This document shows positions 45,989-56,111 of a DNA stretch of 64,000 bases, piece after piece. The stretch is from Pseudoduganella violacea (lineage in GTDB: Bacteria > Pseudomonadota > Gammaproteobacteria > Burkholderiales > Burkholderiaceae_D): NCBI RefSeq assembly GCF_014191875.1, contig NZ_JACHXD010000002.1:186001-250000 (forward strand), in the 5' to 3' direction. A model generated the notes under the pieces. It did no database searches. It saw only the letters and a program-made list of their open reading frames with translations, and was not told the origin of the DNA. Every line of letters begins with the position of its first letter. Positions within the stretch are counted from its first letter, which is position 1. Position numbers and translations under genes: made by a program.

Positions 45989-47527
45989 ATGAACCAGATG
46001 ATCAAACGCCAGCCGCATCCGCGCGCCCTGCCCGAACAATCGGAGTGGACCTTCGAACTGATCGAGCAGGCCCATGAGGAAATCCGCCGCGTGGCGGAAA
46101 ACTTCGGCCTCGATACCTATCCGAACCAGCTGGAAATCATCACGGCCGAGCAGATGATGGACGCGTATACCTCGGTCGGCATGCCGGTCTCGTATAACCA
46201 CTGGTCTTTCGGCAAGCATTTCCTGTCCACGGAAAAAGGCTATAAGCGCGGCCAGATGGGACTGGCGTATGAGATCGTCATCAACTCCAATCCCTGCATC
46301 GCCTATTTAATGGAAGAGAACAGCCTGACCATGCAGGCGCTGGTGATCGCCCACGCCGCCTATGGGCACAACTCTTTCTTTAAAGGCAACTACCTGTTCC
46401 GCACCTGGACCGACGCCGACGCCATCGTCGACTATATGGTGTTTGCCAAGAACTATATCGCCGAGTGCGAGCAGCGCCACGGCATCGACGCGGTCGAGCT
46501 GCTGCTCGATTCCTGCCACGCCATCCAGAATTACGGAGTGGACCGCTACAAGCGCCCGGCCAAGCTGTCGCTAGCCCAAGAGCAGGCGCGCCAGAAAGAG
46601 CGCGAAGCCTATCTGCAATCCCAGATCAACGAGCTGTGGCGCACCGTGCCGCGCCGTGAAGAAGCCGAAGTCGACAAGCCGGCGCCGCGCTTCCCGCAGG
46701 AGCCCGAAGAAAACCTGCTCTACTTTATAGAGAAGTACGCGCCGCTGCTCGAACCGTGGCAGCGCGAGATGGTGCGCATCGTGCGCAAGATTTCCCAGTA
46801 TTTCTATCCGCAGCGCCAGACCCAGGTCATGAACGAGGGCTGGGCCACCTTCTGGCATTACACCATCCTCAACCAGCTGTATGCCGAAGGCGTGATCGGC
46901 GACGGCTTCATGATGGAATTCCTGAAAAGCCATACCAATGTGGTGTACCAGCCGCCGGTGCACAGCCCTTACTATAATGGCATCAACCCCTACGCCCTGG
47001 GCTTTGCCATGATGAGCGATATCCGCCGCATCTGCGAGAACCCGACCAGCGAAGACCGCGAATGGTTCCCCGATATTGCCGGCAGCGATTGGCGCAAGAC
47101 CCTGGACTTCGCCATGCGCAACTTCAAGGATGAGAGCTTCATCGCCCAATTCCTGTCGCCGCGCCTGATCCGCGAGTTCCACTTCTTCGCCGTGCTCGAC
47201 GACGACAAGAACGAGAAGCTGTCGGTGTCGGCCATCCATGACGAGCTGGGCTACCGCTATGTGCGCCAGCAACTGGCCGAGCAATACAATCTGGGCAACC
47301 GCGAGCCTAATATACAAGTGTGGTCGGTGAATACGCGCGACGACCGCGCACTGACGCTACGCCATACCCAGTTCCAGCGCCGCCCCTTGAATCAGCAAGC
47401 CGCCGAAGTGCTCAAGCATGTGGCCCGGCTGTGGGGCTTCGATGTGCACCTCGATACCGTCGCCCCGGACGGCCAGGTGGTCAGCACGCTGGAAGTCAAA
47501 CGTGAAAAGCGCGCCCGCAATAGTTAA
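45989..47527 (+). CDS. SpoVR family protein
   Basis: The 512-residue product starts at ATG 45989, 2 bases after the yeaH stop. Family features are DTYPNQLEIITAEQMMDAYT, MPVSYNHWSFGKHF, EEN-SLTMQALVIAHAAYGHN, and a C-terminal LRHTQFQRRPLNQQ segment. In Bacillus SpoVR takes part in spore cortex formation. In non-sporulating bacteria it accompanies prkA-yeaH, here as the third gene of the module. Confidence 0.95.
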   Translation: MNQMIKRQPHPRALPEQSEWTFELIEQAHEEIRRVAENFGLDTYPNQLEIITAEQMMDAYTSVGMPVSYNHWSFGKHFLSTEKGYKRGQMGLAYEIVINSNPCIAYLMEENSLTMQALVIAHAAYGHNSFFKGNYLFRTWTDADAIVDYMVFAKNYIAECEQRHGIDAVELLLDSCHAIQNYGVDRYKRPAKLSLAQEQARQKEREAYLQSQINELWRTVPRREEAEVDKPAPRFPQEPEENLLYFIEKYAPLLEPWQREMVRIVRKISQYFYPQRQTQVMNEGWATFWHYTILNQLYAEGVIGDGFMMEFLKSHTNVVYQPPVHSPYYNGINPYALGFAMMSDIRRICENPTSEDREWFPDIAGSDWRKTLDFAMRNFKDESFIAQFLSPRLIREFHFFAVLDDDKNEKLSVSAIHDELGYRYVRQQLAEQYNLGNREPNIQVWSVNTRDDRALTLRHTQFQRRPLNQQAAEVLKHVARLWGFDVHLDTVAPDGQVVSTLEVKREKRARNS

Positions 47528-48079
47528 ATCTGCACCCGGGGGCCGCCCGCCCCCTTCTCATCTGCTGTGCTAAACCGGCCGCCACCCCTGGTCCGGCCGG
47601 CCTAGTCCATTCATACCCCCACTCCCGTATGTAGTATTTTTTCATGTTAGCTAATTTACCATTCGTTTGAGCGCCGTTTGCCCTGGAAATTGCATATACT
47701 GAGGCAGAGGAGACATCGAGCAATGGTTGCAACAAAGCAACATCGAATACCAAATAAATCATTGCCGATCCACGGTTATCTGCGCAGAATATTCCGTTTT
47801 TTCCCGGATCGGAAAACTTCCCCATAGTGGCCGGCACCCCTCCCCAAAGTTGGGCCGATTTGTCTTGCGTTTTGTATCAGAACGGTGCAGTGCACCATGT
47901 TTCACGGGCCTTCCAGGGCCCGCTAAGAGCATGAAATTTAACCGGTTTTAGGGATCAAAATTCTATGTAAAATCAAGAATTCGTATGTATAATTCGCCGA
48001 CGTCCCGGATGCGGCTGGAGCTTTTTGTCGCCTTAGGGGTTTAAGTTGCAGCAAAGAGTAGGTATTGGAGAAAGCAGGC
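47528..48079. other. 552-base intergenic region between spoVR and tonB
   Basis: A GC stem without a T run (47538-47554) follows spoVR. The middle is AT-richer and contains two -10-like hexamers, TATACT (47695-47700) and TATAAT (47988-47993). A 34-codon open frame from ATG 47723 with an AGAGGAG-like site is possible but unsupported. No Fur box was recognised. The tonB ribosome binding site (GGAG) lies near 48067. Confidence 0.5.
47986..47993 (+). promoter_or_regulatory. -10 element (TGTATAAT) of a tonB operon promoter candidate
   Basis: A perfect TATAAT at 47988-47993 directly follows TG. No good -35 lies at 17 bases (ATGTAA at 47965-47970). It is 87 bases before the tonB start. A very similar TGTATAAT lies before ribF at 52101-52108. 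Confidence 0.5.
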
Positions 48080-48739
48080 ATGAATTTCACGCATAACGGT
48101 AAGAGCCAGAAGAACTACACCGGCATTACCATCGTAATCTTGTTGCACATCCTGATTGGCTACGGTGTCGTGTCTGGCTTGGGCAAGCGCCTGGTCAGCA
48201 AGATGACCGAGCCAGTGGAGACCAAGATCATCGAGGAGGTTGCCCCTCCTCCGCCAAAGGAGCTGCCACCGCCACCGCCGCCGCCTGAAATGAAAGCGCC
48301 ACCACCGCCCTTCATTCCACCGGTTGAAGTGAACGTGCAGCAAACCCCGCCGCCACAGAACGTGATCGCCAACGCGACCAACGTGAAGCCGGCGACTAAC
48401 GAACTGCAGAAGCCGGCCCCGGCTGCACCGCCAGCACCGCCTGCACCGCCAGCCCAATCGGTTCGCGTCGAAGCAGTGGCTGATTTCAGCACCTGCGCGA
48501 AACCGGAATGGCCGAAGTCGTCTCTGCGTAACGAGGAAACGGGCACGGTAACCTTATCGTTCCTGATTGGAGCCGACGGCCGCGTCGTCGAATCCAAATT
48601 AGTGAAATCCAGTGGCTTTAGGGACTTGGACAAGGCCGCTCAAGTGGGCATCAGCAAGTGTAAATTCAAGCCTGCGATGATCGACGGCAAGCCGGAACAA
48701 GCGTGGAAGCAAATGCAATACGTCTGGACGCTGGAGTAA
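48080..48739 (+). CDS. tonB: Energy transducer TonB
   Basis: TonB carries inner-membrane energy to outer-membrane receptors. The start at ATG 48080 has GGAG 9 bases upstream; a TTG at 48065 is less likely. The 219-residue product has an N-terminal membrane anchor (about 14-34), a Pro/Lys/Glu-rich spacer (about 55-140), and the C-terminal TonB fold (WPKSSLRNEETGTVTLSFLI, VVESKLVKSSGFRDLDKAAQ). It is followed by exbB and two exbD genes. Confidence 0.94.
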   Translation: MNFTHNGKSQKNYTGITIVILLHILIGYGVVSGLGKRLVSKMTEPVETKIIEEVAPPPPKELPPPPPPPEMKAPPPPFIPPVEVNVQQTPPPQNVIANATNVKPATNELQKPAPAAPPAPPAPPAQSVRVEAVADFSTCAKPEWPKSSLRNEETGTVTLSFLIGADGRVVESKLVKSSGFRDLDKAAQVGISKCKFKPAMIDGKPEQAWKQMQYVWTLE

Positions 48740-48826
48740 ACCGGGACAGCAGCACCGTCTCACAACTTAGTAATTTCGTTGTCATTTAAGCCAGCGAACT
48801 GATTATTTTATCAATTTGGAGGAAGC

Positions 48827-49756
48827 ATGTTTAAGAATACCCGTTTGTCCGCTGTACTGGCCGCTGTGCTGTTCTCGGTGACCGCAGCATCCGCCCTGGT
48901 GAGCGCCCCAGCTTTCGCTGACGCGCCGGCCTCGGCCGCCGCTGCCGCCCCTGCAGCCGCCCCAGCGGATACGGCCGCTGCACCAGCTGCTGACGCTGCT
49001 GCCGCTCCTGCAGCCAGCGCTCCAGCTGCCGGCAAACATGGCAATATGGAAGAAGTGGAAAACCCATTCGGTCTGCAAGCCGTGTGGAATGGCGGTTTCG
49101 TGCCACGCGCAACCCTGATCATCATGATCATCATGTCCATGGGTTCCTGGTACATCATCATCACCAAACTGATCGACCAGATGAAGATCATGCGTCAAGC
49201 CAAGGAAACTTCGGCTAAATTCTGGAAAGCTTCCTCGATCGCCGCTGGCTCCGCCACCCTGACCGAAGGCTCCCCATTCCGCTTCATCGCTGAATCGGGC
49301 ACCAAGGCGACCGCCCACCACGACGGCGCCCTGCTGGAACAGATCGACCTGTCGACCTGGGTGACCATGTCCATCCAACGCGCTGTGGACAAAGTACAGT
49401 CCCGCCTGCAAGACGGCCTGTCCTTCCTGGCAACCGTGGGTTCGACCGCACCGTTCATCGGTCTGTTCGGTACCGTGTGGGGTATTTACGGCGCGCTGAC
49501 CAACATCGGCATGACCGGTAACGCCTCGATCGACAAAGTCGCCGGCCCTGTGGGTGAAGCGCTGATCATGACCGCTTTCGGTCTGCTGGTCGCCGTTCCT
49601 GCCGTTCTGGGTTACAACTGGCTGGTACGTCGTAACAAGTCCGCGATGGAAGAAGTGCGTTCCTTCTCCGCTGACGTGCACTCCGTGCTGATTTCCGGCG
49701 CCATGTCCACCAGCGAAGCTGCTGGCCGCGCTGCCGGCGCTAAAAAGATTGGGTAA
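48827..49756 (+). CDS. exbB: MotA/TolQ/ExbB proton channel family protein ExbB
   Basis: ExbB forms the proton channel with ExbD that powers TonB. The 309-residue product has an N-terminal cleavable signal (MFKNTRLSAVLAAVLFSVTA), then an Ala/Pro-rich periplasmic stretch to about residue 65. Membrane segments include LIIMIIMSMGSWYIIITKLI, AFGLLVAVPAVLGYNWLV, and the ExbB motif TAPFIGLFGTVWGIYGALT. The extra Ala-rich N-terminus is common in ExbB of this type. It lies 87 bases after tonB and 6 bases before exbD. Confidence 0.94.
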   Translation: MFKNTRLSAVLAAVLFSVTAASALVSAPAFADAPASAAAAAPAAAPADTAAAPAADAAAAPAASAPAAGKHGNMEEVENPFGLQAVWNGGFVPRATLIIMIIMSMGSWYIIITKLIDQMKIMRQAKETSAKFWKASSIAAGSATLTEGSPFRFIAESGTKATAHHDGALLEQIDLSTWVTMSIQRAVDKVQSRLQDGLSFLATVGSTAPFIGLFGTVWGIYGALTNIGMTGNASIDKVAGPVGEALIMTAFGLLVAVPAVLGYNWLVRRNKSAMEEVRSFSADVHSVLISGAMSTSEAAGRAAGAKKIG

Positions 49757-49762
49757 TTAACC

Positions 49763-50188
49763 ATGTCGATGTCCGTTGGCTCCGAGAGCGGAGAAGATAC
49801 CGTAATGTCAGAGATCAACACGACGCCCCTCGTGGACATCATGTTGGTTCTTCTGATCATCTTCCTGATCACCAGCCCGGTCGTGCTCAAACTGCAGAAA
49901 ATCACTCTGCCGGAAGAGACCAACCAGGCTATCCAGACTAAGCCAGAGAACGTCAACATCGTTATCAATAAAGATGGTGACATTTACTGGAACCAGAAGA
50001 AAATGGCGGACACCAATGAGTTGTTCGATTTTCTGAAGGTAGAGGCGGTAAAGCTGCCCCAGCCGGAAGTGCATGTGCGCGGCGACCAAGACGCGCGCTA
50101 TGAATTCGTCGGCAAGGTCATCTACACTGCCCAGCGTGCTGGCATCCAGAAGGTCGGTTTCATCACCGAACCACCTGACAAGATGTAA
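49763..50188 (+). CDS. exbD: ExbD/TolR biopolymer transport protein (first copy)
   Basis: The 141-residue product has one N-terminal membrane segment (VDIMLVLLIIFLITSPVVL) with the ExbD Asp in INTTPLVDIMLV, then a periplasmic domain (LPEETNQAIQTKPENVNIVI, KVIYTAQRAGIQKVGFIT). It starts 6 bases after exbB. Confidence 0.93.
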   Translation: MSMSVGSESGEDTVMSEINTTPLVDIMLVLLIIFLITSPVVLKLQKITLPEETNQAIQTKPENVNIVINKDGDIYWNQKKMADTNELFDFLKVEAVKLPQPEVHVRGDQDARYEFVGKVIYTAQRAGIQKVGFITEPPDKM

Positions 50189-50247
50189 AGCCCTGGACGT
50201 CCCGTCCGCCCCGCTGGCGGGACGTCTATCTTAAAAGGAACACACCC

Positions 50248-50679
50248 ATGAGTATGAATGTCGGTTCGGGTAGCGCTGCTGGCGCGGATCCGGAACCAAT
50301 GATGGAAGTGAACATGACGCCGCTGATCGACGTCATGCTGGTGCTGATCATCATGCTGATTATCACGATTCCGAAAGCGAATCACTCGGTGAACTTGAAT
50401 ATGCCGGTCGGCACCCCGCCGCCGCCCACCAAGGAACCCGTGGTTGTGACGATCGACGTGGACTTTGACGGCACCATTCTGTGGGACAACGCGGTTATTC
50501 CTGACCGCTCGACCCTGGAAGCGAAGTTGATGACCGTGGCAGCGCAAGCTGACCAGCCTGAGGTGCATCTGCGCCCCAACAAGCTGGTGTCGTATAAAGT
50601 GGTAGCAGGCGTGATGGCTTCGGCCCAGCGTCTGGGCGTAACCAAGATTGGCCTGGTCGGTAACGAACAGTTCCAATAA
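50248..50679 (+). CDS. exbD: ExbD/TolR biopolymer transport protein (second copy)
   Basis: The 143-residue product is related to its neighbour but distinct. The motif NMTPLIDVMLVLIIMLIITIP carries the conserved Asp, and the periplasmic part differs (VNLNMPVGTPPPPTKEPVVV). Two exbD copies after exbB also occur in Xanthomonas TonB loci. It lies 59 bases after the first exbD. Confidence 0.93.
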   Translation: MSMNVGSGSAAGADPEPMMEVNMTPLIDVMLVLIIMLIITIPKANHSVNLNMPVGTPPPPTKEPVVVTIDVDFDGTILWDNAVIPDRSTLEAKLMTVAAQADQPEVHLRPNKLVSYKVVAGVMASAQRLGVTKIGLVGNEQFQ

Positions 50680-50698
50680 AGCTACGTTTGATCCCCGG

Positions 50699-50721
50699 AT
50701 AGGCAGGCCTCCCCTGCCTAT
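50699..50721 (+). other. Hairpin between exbD and the TPR gene
   Basis: ATAGGCAG (50699-50706) pairs perfectly with CTGCCTAT (50714-50721), followed by TTCGCTTTTTG. The T run is interrupted, so it may be a weak terminator or attenuator that lowers expression of the TPR gene relative to tonB-exbB-exbD. Confidence 0.5.
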
Positions 50722-50750
50722 TTCGCTTTTTGATGAAAGAACTTTTTCCC

Positions 50751-51977
50751 ATGCCTAAGTTTCGTCTCGCTCATCTCGGCCTGGTGATGGCCGCTATTGG
50801 TTTTAACGCAGCTGCCCCCCTGGTCGGCCTGAGCTCGGTAGCCCACGCCGCCGACGCCATCCGCGCCGAAGTCGGCAAGCCCCTGCAAGAAGCACAGAAA
50901 CTGGCACAGGCCGGCAAGAACAAGGAAGCCCTGGCCAAGCTGAAGGAAGCCGATGCGGTCGGCGGCAAATCCGACAACGAAAAATACATGATCGAGCGTA
51001 CCCGCGTGTCGGCCGCCATGGCTGCCGGCGACAACGATACCGCCGTCAAAGCGCTCGAAACGGTGCTCAATTCCGGCCGCCTGTCCGCCGCCGAAACGCC
51101 GAAATTCACCCAGGCCCTGGCCAGCATCTATTACCGCGCCAAGGACTATCCGAAAGCCATCACCTGGATTCAGCGTTCGCTGAAGGACAGCAACGACGGC
51201 CAGATGCGCCAGCTGCTGATCCAGTCCTACTACCAGAGCGGCAAGTACGCCGAAGCGGCCAAGGAACTGCAAGCCCAGGGCGGCCGCGCCAGCGAAGAAA
51301 GCCTGCAAATGCTGGCCAATATCCAGCTCAAGCAGAACGACAAGGCTGGTTATGTGAACACCCTGGAAAAACTGGCCGCCAGTTATCCGAAAACCAGCTA
51401 CTGGGCTGACCTGCTGAACCGCGTGGTCGGCAAGCCGGGCTTCTCGACCAGCACCCTGAACCTCGACGTGCTGCGCCTGAAACTGGCGCTGGGCCTGCTG
51501 GCCAAGCCGGGCGAGTACATGGAAATGTCGCAGCTGTCCCTGCAGTCGGGCAATCCGGCCGAAGCGCTCAAGGTCGTCGAGCAAGGCTACAAGAAAGGCG
51601 CGCTGGGCACCGGCGCCGATGCCGGCCGTCACCAGCGTCTGAAAGACCTGGCGCTGAAAACCCAGGCCGACAACGCCAAGGGCCAAGCCGCCCAGGAAGC
51701 TGAGCTGATCAAGAACAAGGATGCCGACGGCCTGGCCAATATGGGCTTCGCGCTGGTCTCAGAAGGCAAGGGCGACCAGGGTCTGAAACTGATCGAGCAA
51801 GCCATCAAGTTCGGCAGCGCCAAGCGTCCTGAAGAAATGAAGCTGCACTTCGGCCTGGCCCAGTTCAACGCCGGCAAGAAAGCGGCCGCCCTGAGCACCC
51901 TGAAAAGTGTGAAAGGCGAGCATGGCGAAGCCGAGCTGGCACGCTACTGGACCATGTACATCAACCATCCGATGTAA
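50751..51977 (+). CDS. Exported TPR-repeat protein
   Basis: The 408-residue product starts at ATG 50751 with a signal peptide (MPKFRLAHLGLVMAAIGFNA, cut near AHA-A). An ATG at 50733 would add six residues. The mature part is helical, with TPR-type repeats (EAQKLAQAGKNKEALAKLKE, FTQALASIYYRAKDYPKAIT, LLIQSYYQSGKYAEAAKELQ). It follows the tonB-exbBD genes. A link to the TonB machinery is plausible from position; nothing else is known. Confidence 0.88.
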   Translation: MPKFRLAHLGLVMAAIGFNAAAPLVGLSSVAHAADAIRAEVGKPLQEAQKLAQAGKNKEALAKLKEADAVGGKSDNEKYMIERTRVSAAMAAGDNDTAVKALETVLNSGRLSAAETPKFTQALASIYYRAKDYPKAITWIQRSLKDSNDGQMRQLLIQSYYQSGKYAEAAKELQAQGGRASEESLQMLANIQLKQNDKAGYVNTLEKLAASYPKTSYWADLLNRVVGKPGFSTSTLNLDVLRLKLALGLLAKPGEYMEMSQLSLQSGNPAEALKVVEQGYKKGALGTGADAGRHQRLKDLALKTQADNAKGQAAQEAELIKNKDADGLANMGFALVSEGKGDQGLKLIEQAIKFGSAKRPEEMKLHFGLAQFNAGKKAAALSTLKSVKGEHGEAELARYWTMYINHPM

Positions 51978-52013
51978 TAGCGCGGACCCGGTAACGGGCC
52001 GGGCGCGTCCCGC

Positions 52014-52050
52014 AAAGCGCTGTCTGCCCCGCAGGCAGCGCTTTTTCTTT
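52014..52050 (+). terminator. Intrinsic terminator after the TPR gene
   Basis: Outer stem AAAGCGCTG with CAGCGCTTT and inner stem CTGC with GCAG around CCC form a strong hairpin, then TTTTTCTTT. It lies 36 bases after the TPR stop and ends the tonB unit. Confidence 0.9.
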
Positions 52051-52100
52051 GCCTGGCCGCCGGTCCGGGAATGTTGCACTGCGAGGTTCTTAGTTGAATC

Positions 52101-52108
52101 TGTATAAT
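52101..52108 (+). promoter_or_regulatory. -10 element (TGTATAAT) upstream of ribF
   Basis: A perfect TATAAT (52103-52108) with TG just before it lies 38 bases before the ribF start. No -35 at the ideal distance is seen; TTGCAC (52074-52079) is too far away (23 bases). It comes directly after the terminator, as expected for a new transcript. Confidence 0.55.
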
Positions 52109-52146
52109 CCACCATTCCGGACCCGTTTTTTAAGTACAGAATCCCC

Positions 52147-53118
52147 ATGAAGGTATTTCGCGGACTTCCCAATGCTGCGGCGCGCGCGCCCTGCGCCCTG
52201 ACCATAGGCAATTTCGATGGCGTCCATCTGGGCCACCAGGCCTTGCTGGCACAGGTGCGTTCAGCCGCCGACCGTCTTGGCCTGGAAGCGGCCGTGATGA
52301 CCTTCGAGCCGCATCCGCGCGAATTCTTTGCGCGCAAGGCGCGCGATATGTCGAAAGCGCCGCCGCGCATCGCCAATCTGCGCGACAAGCTCAAATCGCT
52401 GGACGACCACGGCATCGACCGCGTCATCGTCGAGCATTTCTCCGAACCTTTCGCCGCCCTGACGCCGGAACAATTCACGCGCGACGTGCTGGTGGAAGGC
52501 TTGCACGTCAAATGGCTGATGGTGGGCGACGACTTCTGCTACGGCGCGCGCCGCGCCGGCAATGTGCAGATGCTGATGGAAGCGGGCCGCGAGTACGGCT
52601 TCCACGTCGAAGCCCTGCCCACGGTGATGAACGGCGCCAGCCGCATCTCGTCCTCCGCCGTGCGCGCCGCGCTGGCCGATGGCGATTTCGCCCACGCCGA
52701 ACAGCTGCTGGGCCACCCCTATTCGATTTCCGGCCATGTGATCCATGGCCAGAAGCTGGGCCGCACGCTCGGCTTCCCCACGCTGAACCTGCGCGTGCCG
52801 CACCGCCCCGCGCTGTCCGGCATCTTCATCGTGCAGGTGCACGGCCTGGCCGGGACGCCCTTGCCCGCCGTGGCCAGCCTCGGCGTGCGCCCCACCGTGG
52901 AAGACAGCGGCCGCGTGCTGCTGGAAGTGCATATCTTCGACTTCGCCCGCCAGTGCTACGGCGAGGCGGTGCGCGTGGAATTCCTGCACAAAATCCGCGA
53001 CGAAGAAAAATTCATCGATCTGCCCACCCTGACGGCCGCCATCCAGCGCGATTCCGACCAGGCGCGCGCCTTCTTCATGGAGCGCAGCGGCGCCGTCAAC
53101 GCAACCGACCGAATTTGA
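52147..53118 (+). CDS. ribF: Bifunctional riboflavin kinase / FAD synthetase RibF
   Basis: RibF makes FMN and FAD. The 323-residue product has the nucleotidyltransferase domain (LTIGNFDGVHLGHQALLAQV, ISSSAVRAALADGD) and the kinase domain (GRTLGFPTLNLRVPHRPALS, VASLGVRPTV, LLEVHIFDF). ribF-ileS-lspA is a classical gene order and holds here, with ileS 62 bases on. Confidence 0.96.
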   Translation: MKVFRGLPNAAARAPCALTIGNFDGVHLGHQALLAQVRSAADRLGLEAAVMTFEPHPREFFARKARDMSKAPPRIANLRDKLKSLDDHGIDRVIVEHFSEPFAALTPEQFTRDVLVEGLHVKWLMVGDDFCYGARRAGNVQMLMEAGREYGFHVEALPTVMNGASRISSSAVRAALADGDFAHAEQLLGHPYSISGHVIHGQKLGRTLGFPTLNLRVPHRPALSGIFIVQVHGLAGTPLPAVASLGVRPTVEDSGRVLLEVHIFDFARQCYGEAVRVEFLHKIRDEEKFIDLPTLTAAIQRDSDQARAFFMERSGAVNATDRI

Positions 53119-53180
53119 CCCTGGCCCGCCTTCATCGAGCGCCCAGCGCATCCCTTATACGAACACCATAAAGATCCGAT

Positions 53181-56045
53181 ATGTCCGACAACAAAGCAAA
53201 GAAGGCCGAGAGCAAATACCCGGTCAATATGACCGAAACCCCATTCCCGATGCGCGGCGACCTGTCCAAGCGCGAACCGAACTGGGTCAAGCAGTGGCAG
53301 GACAAGAAAATCTACCAGCGCATCCGCAAGGCTGCCGCCGGCCGTCCGAAATTCATCCTGCACGACGGTCCTCCTTACGCCAACGGCGACATCCACCTGG
53401 GCCACGCCGTCAACAAGATCCTGAAGGACATCGTGGTCAAGTCGCGCACCCTGGCCGGCTTCGACGCACCTTACGTGCCGGGCTGGGACTGCCACGGCAT
53501 GCCGATCGAGATCCAGATCGAAAAACTGTATGGCAAGAACCTGCCGACCGCCGAGGTGCTGAGCAAGGCGCGCGCCTATGCTTCGGAGCAGGTGGAACGC
53601 CAGAAGCAGGGCTTCGTGCGCCTGGGCGTGCTGGGCGAATGGGACAACCCTTACCTGACCATGGCCCACGGCAATGAAGCGGACGAACTGCGCTCGCTCG
53701 GCAAGCTGCTGGAAAAAGGCTATGTCTACCGCGGCCTGAAACCGGTCAACTGGTGCTTCGACTGCGGCTCGGCCCTGGCCGAGGCGGAAGTGGAATACCA
53801 GGACAAGAAAGATCCGGCCATCGACGTCGGCTTCGCCTTCGCCGAGCACGACAAGCTGGCCAAGGCCTTCGACCTGCCTGCCCTGCCTGCCGCCGATGGC
53901 TTCATCGTCATCTGGACCACCACGCCATGGACCATTCCGTCCAACCAGGCGCTGAACGTGCACCCCGAGCTGAAATACGCCCTGGTGCAGACCGAGCGCG
54001 ATGGCAAGCCCCTGCTGCTGATCCTGGGACAGGATCTGGTGGAAAACTGCCTGACGCGCTACAAGCTCGAAGGCGTCACCCTCGGCACCTGCGACGGCGC
54101 AGCGCTGGCCGGCATCCGCTTCAAGCACCCGCTGCACGCGCGCGACGCCTTCTACGACCGCACTTCGCCGGTCTACCTGGCCGATTACGTGACCACCGAC
54201 AGCGGCACCGGCGTGGTGCACTCGGCCCCGGCCTACGGCTTGGACGACTTCGTGTCCTGCAAATCGCACGGCATGAAGGACGACGAGATCCTGAAACCGG
54301 TGATGGGCGACGGCAAATACGTCGACAGCCTGCCGCTGTTCGGCGGCATGACCATTTGGGAAGCCTCCAAGCCGATCTGCGGCGCGCTGCGCGAAGCGGG
54401 CGCCCTGTTCGAACTGAAGATGTTCGACCACAGCTATATGCACTGCTGGCGCCACAAGACCCCGATCGTCTACCGCGCCACCTCGCAGTGGTTCGCCGGC
54501 ATGGACGCCCATCCGAAAGACGGCGGCCCGACCCTGCGCCAGACCGCGCTCAAAGGCATCGAGCAGACCCGCTTCTTCCCCGACTGGGGCCAGGCGCGCC
54601 TGCACGGCATGATCGCCAACCGTCCGGACTGGACCCTGTCGCGCCAGCGCCAGTGGGGCGTGCCGATGGCCTTCTTCCTACACAAGGAAACGGGCGATCT
54701 GCATCCGCGCACCCCTGAACTGCTGGAGCAAGTGGCGCAGCTGATCGAGAAGAGCGGCATCGAAGCCTGGCTCACGCTCGACCCGGCCACCCTGCTGGGC
54801 GAGGAAGCGGCCATGTACGTCAAGAACAAGGACACGCTGGACGTGTGGTTCGATTCCGGCACCACCCACCAGACCGTGTTGCGCGGCTCACACGCCGAGC
54901 AGAGCGCCTTCCCGGCCGACCTGTATCTGGAAGGTTCGGACCAGCACCGCGGCTGGTTCCACTCCTCGCTGCTGACCTCCTCCATGCTGAACGGCCAGCC
55001 GCCCTACAAGGCGCTGCTGACGCACGGCTTCACCGTGGACGGCGAAGGCAAGAAGATGTCCAAGTCGCTGGGCAACACGCTGGCGCCGCAGAAGATCTCC
55101 GACACCCTGGGCGCCGACATCCTGCGCCTGTGGATCGCCGCCACCGACTACACCGGCGAGCTGTCGATCTCGGACGAGATCCTCAAGCGCGTCACCGAGT
55201 CCTACCGCCGCATCCGCAACACCCTGCGCTTCCTGCTGGCCAACACCTCGGACTTCGACCCGGCCAAGAACGCCGTGCCGCTGGCCGAACTGGCTGAAAT
55301 CGACCGCTATGCGATCGCCAATATGGCCGCCCTGCAGGCCACGCTGGAGAAGCATTACGAGAACTACGAGTTCCACCCGGTGGTGTCGAAGCTGCAGAAC
55401 TTCTGCTCGGAAGACCTGGGCGGCTTCTACCTGGACATCCTGAAGGACCGTCTGTACACCACGGCCGTCGATTCCAAGGCGCGCCGCTCGGCCCAGACCG
55501 CGCTGTGGCACATCACGCAAAGCCTGCTGCGCCTGATGGCGCCGGTGCTGTCCTTCACGGCCGAGGAAGCCTGGGCCATCTTCGCCGGTTCGGAAGCCTT
55601 CCAGGCCAGCGACGAAACCATCTACACCCAGACCTGGTGGCAGCTGCCGCAACTGGCCGATGGCGCCGCCCTGCTGGAGAAGTACGCCGCCATCCGCGCC
55701 GTGCGCAACGACGTGACCAAGCAGCTGGAAGACCTGCGCGCTTCGGGCGCCATCGGCTCCTCGCTGCAGGCGGAACTGGAGATCAAGGCATCCGGCGACA
55801 AGTACAAAGTGCTGGCCAGCCTGGACGACGAGCTGAAATTCGTCTTCATCACTTCGCTGGCCAAGGCCGTCGAAGTGGCGGCCGAAGCGGATGAAGCGGT
55901 GAACGTGGCCGCCTCCAGCGCCGAGAAGTGCGAGCGCTGCTGGCACTACCGCGCCGACGTGGGCAGCCATGCGGAGCACCCAAGCCTGTGCGGCCGCTGC
56001 CACAGCAATCTGTTCGGCGCCGGCGAACAGCGCCAGTACGCATAA
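53181..56045 (+). CDS. ileS: Isoleucyl-tRNA synthetase
   Basis: This enzyme charges tRNA(Ile). The 954-residue product has the HIGH-type motif HLGH at 72-75 ([15 protein letters not shown]) and KMSKS at about 624-628 ([14 protein letters not shown]). It has the CP1 editing domain, with [12 protein letters not shown], and a C-terminal zinc site with CERCWH and CGRC (about 917-941). It is the usual bacterial type. Confidence 0.98.
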   Translation: MSDNKAKKAESKYPVNMTETPFPMRGDLSKREPNWVKQWQDKKIYQRIRKAAAGRPKFILHDGPPYANGDIHLGHAVNKILKDIVVKSRTLAGFDAPYVPGWDCHGMPIEIQIEKLYGKNLPTAEVLSKARAYASEQVERQKQGFVRLGVLGEWDNPYLTMAHGNEADELRSLGKLLEKGYVYRGLKPVNWCFDCGSALAEAEVEYQDKKDPAIDVGFAFAEHDKLAKAFDLPALPAADGFIVIWTTTPWTIPSNQALNVHPELKYALVQTERDGKPLLLILGQDLVENCLTRYKLEGVTLGTCDGAALAGIRFKHPLHARDAFYDRTSPVYLADYVTTDSGTGVVHSAPAYGLDDFVSCKSHGMKDDEILKPVMGDGKYVDSLPLFGGMTIWEASKPICGALREAGALFELKMFDHSYMHCWRHKTPIVYRATSQWFAGMDAHPKDGGPTLRQTALKGIEQTRFFPDWGQARLHGMIANRPDWTLSRQRQWGVPMAFFLHKETGDLHPRTPELLEQVAQLIEKSGIEAWLTLDPATLLGEEAAMYVKNKDTLDVWFDSGTTHQTVLRGSHAEQSAFPADLYLEGSDQHRGWFHSSLLTSSMLNGQPPYKALLTHGFTVDGEGKKMSKSLGNTLAPQKISDTLGADILRLWIAATDYTGELSISDEILKRVTESYRRIRNTLRFLLANTSDFDPAKNAVPLAELAEIDRYAIANMAALQATLEKHYENYEFHPVVSKLQNFCSEDLGGFYLDILKDRLYTTAVDSKARRSAQTALWHITQSLLRLMAPVLSFTAEEAWAIFAGSEAFQASDETIYTQTWWQLPQLADGAALLEKYAAIRAVRNDVTKQLEDLRASGAIGSSLQAELEIKASGDKYKVLASLDDELKFVFITSLAKAVEVAAEADEAVNVAASSAEKCERCWHYRADVGSHAEHPSLCGRCHSNLFGAGEQRQYA

Positions 56046-56111
56046 GTCATCACCACCGTCCCGTCAGCGCGTCGCGGCGCGCTGACGGCCACGCAATCCT
56101 GGCACATATCC

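Noticed and set aside
47538-47554. GC-rich stem after spoVR as an intrinsic terminator
   Set aside because: The stem is not followed by a T run, so termination is doubtful.
47723-47827. 34-codon open frame upstream of tonB with an AGAGGAG-like site
   Set aside because: Too short, spacing to the start is about 10 bases, and no recognisable sequence. Could be a leader peptide, but there is no support.
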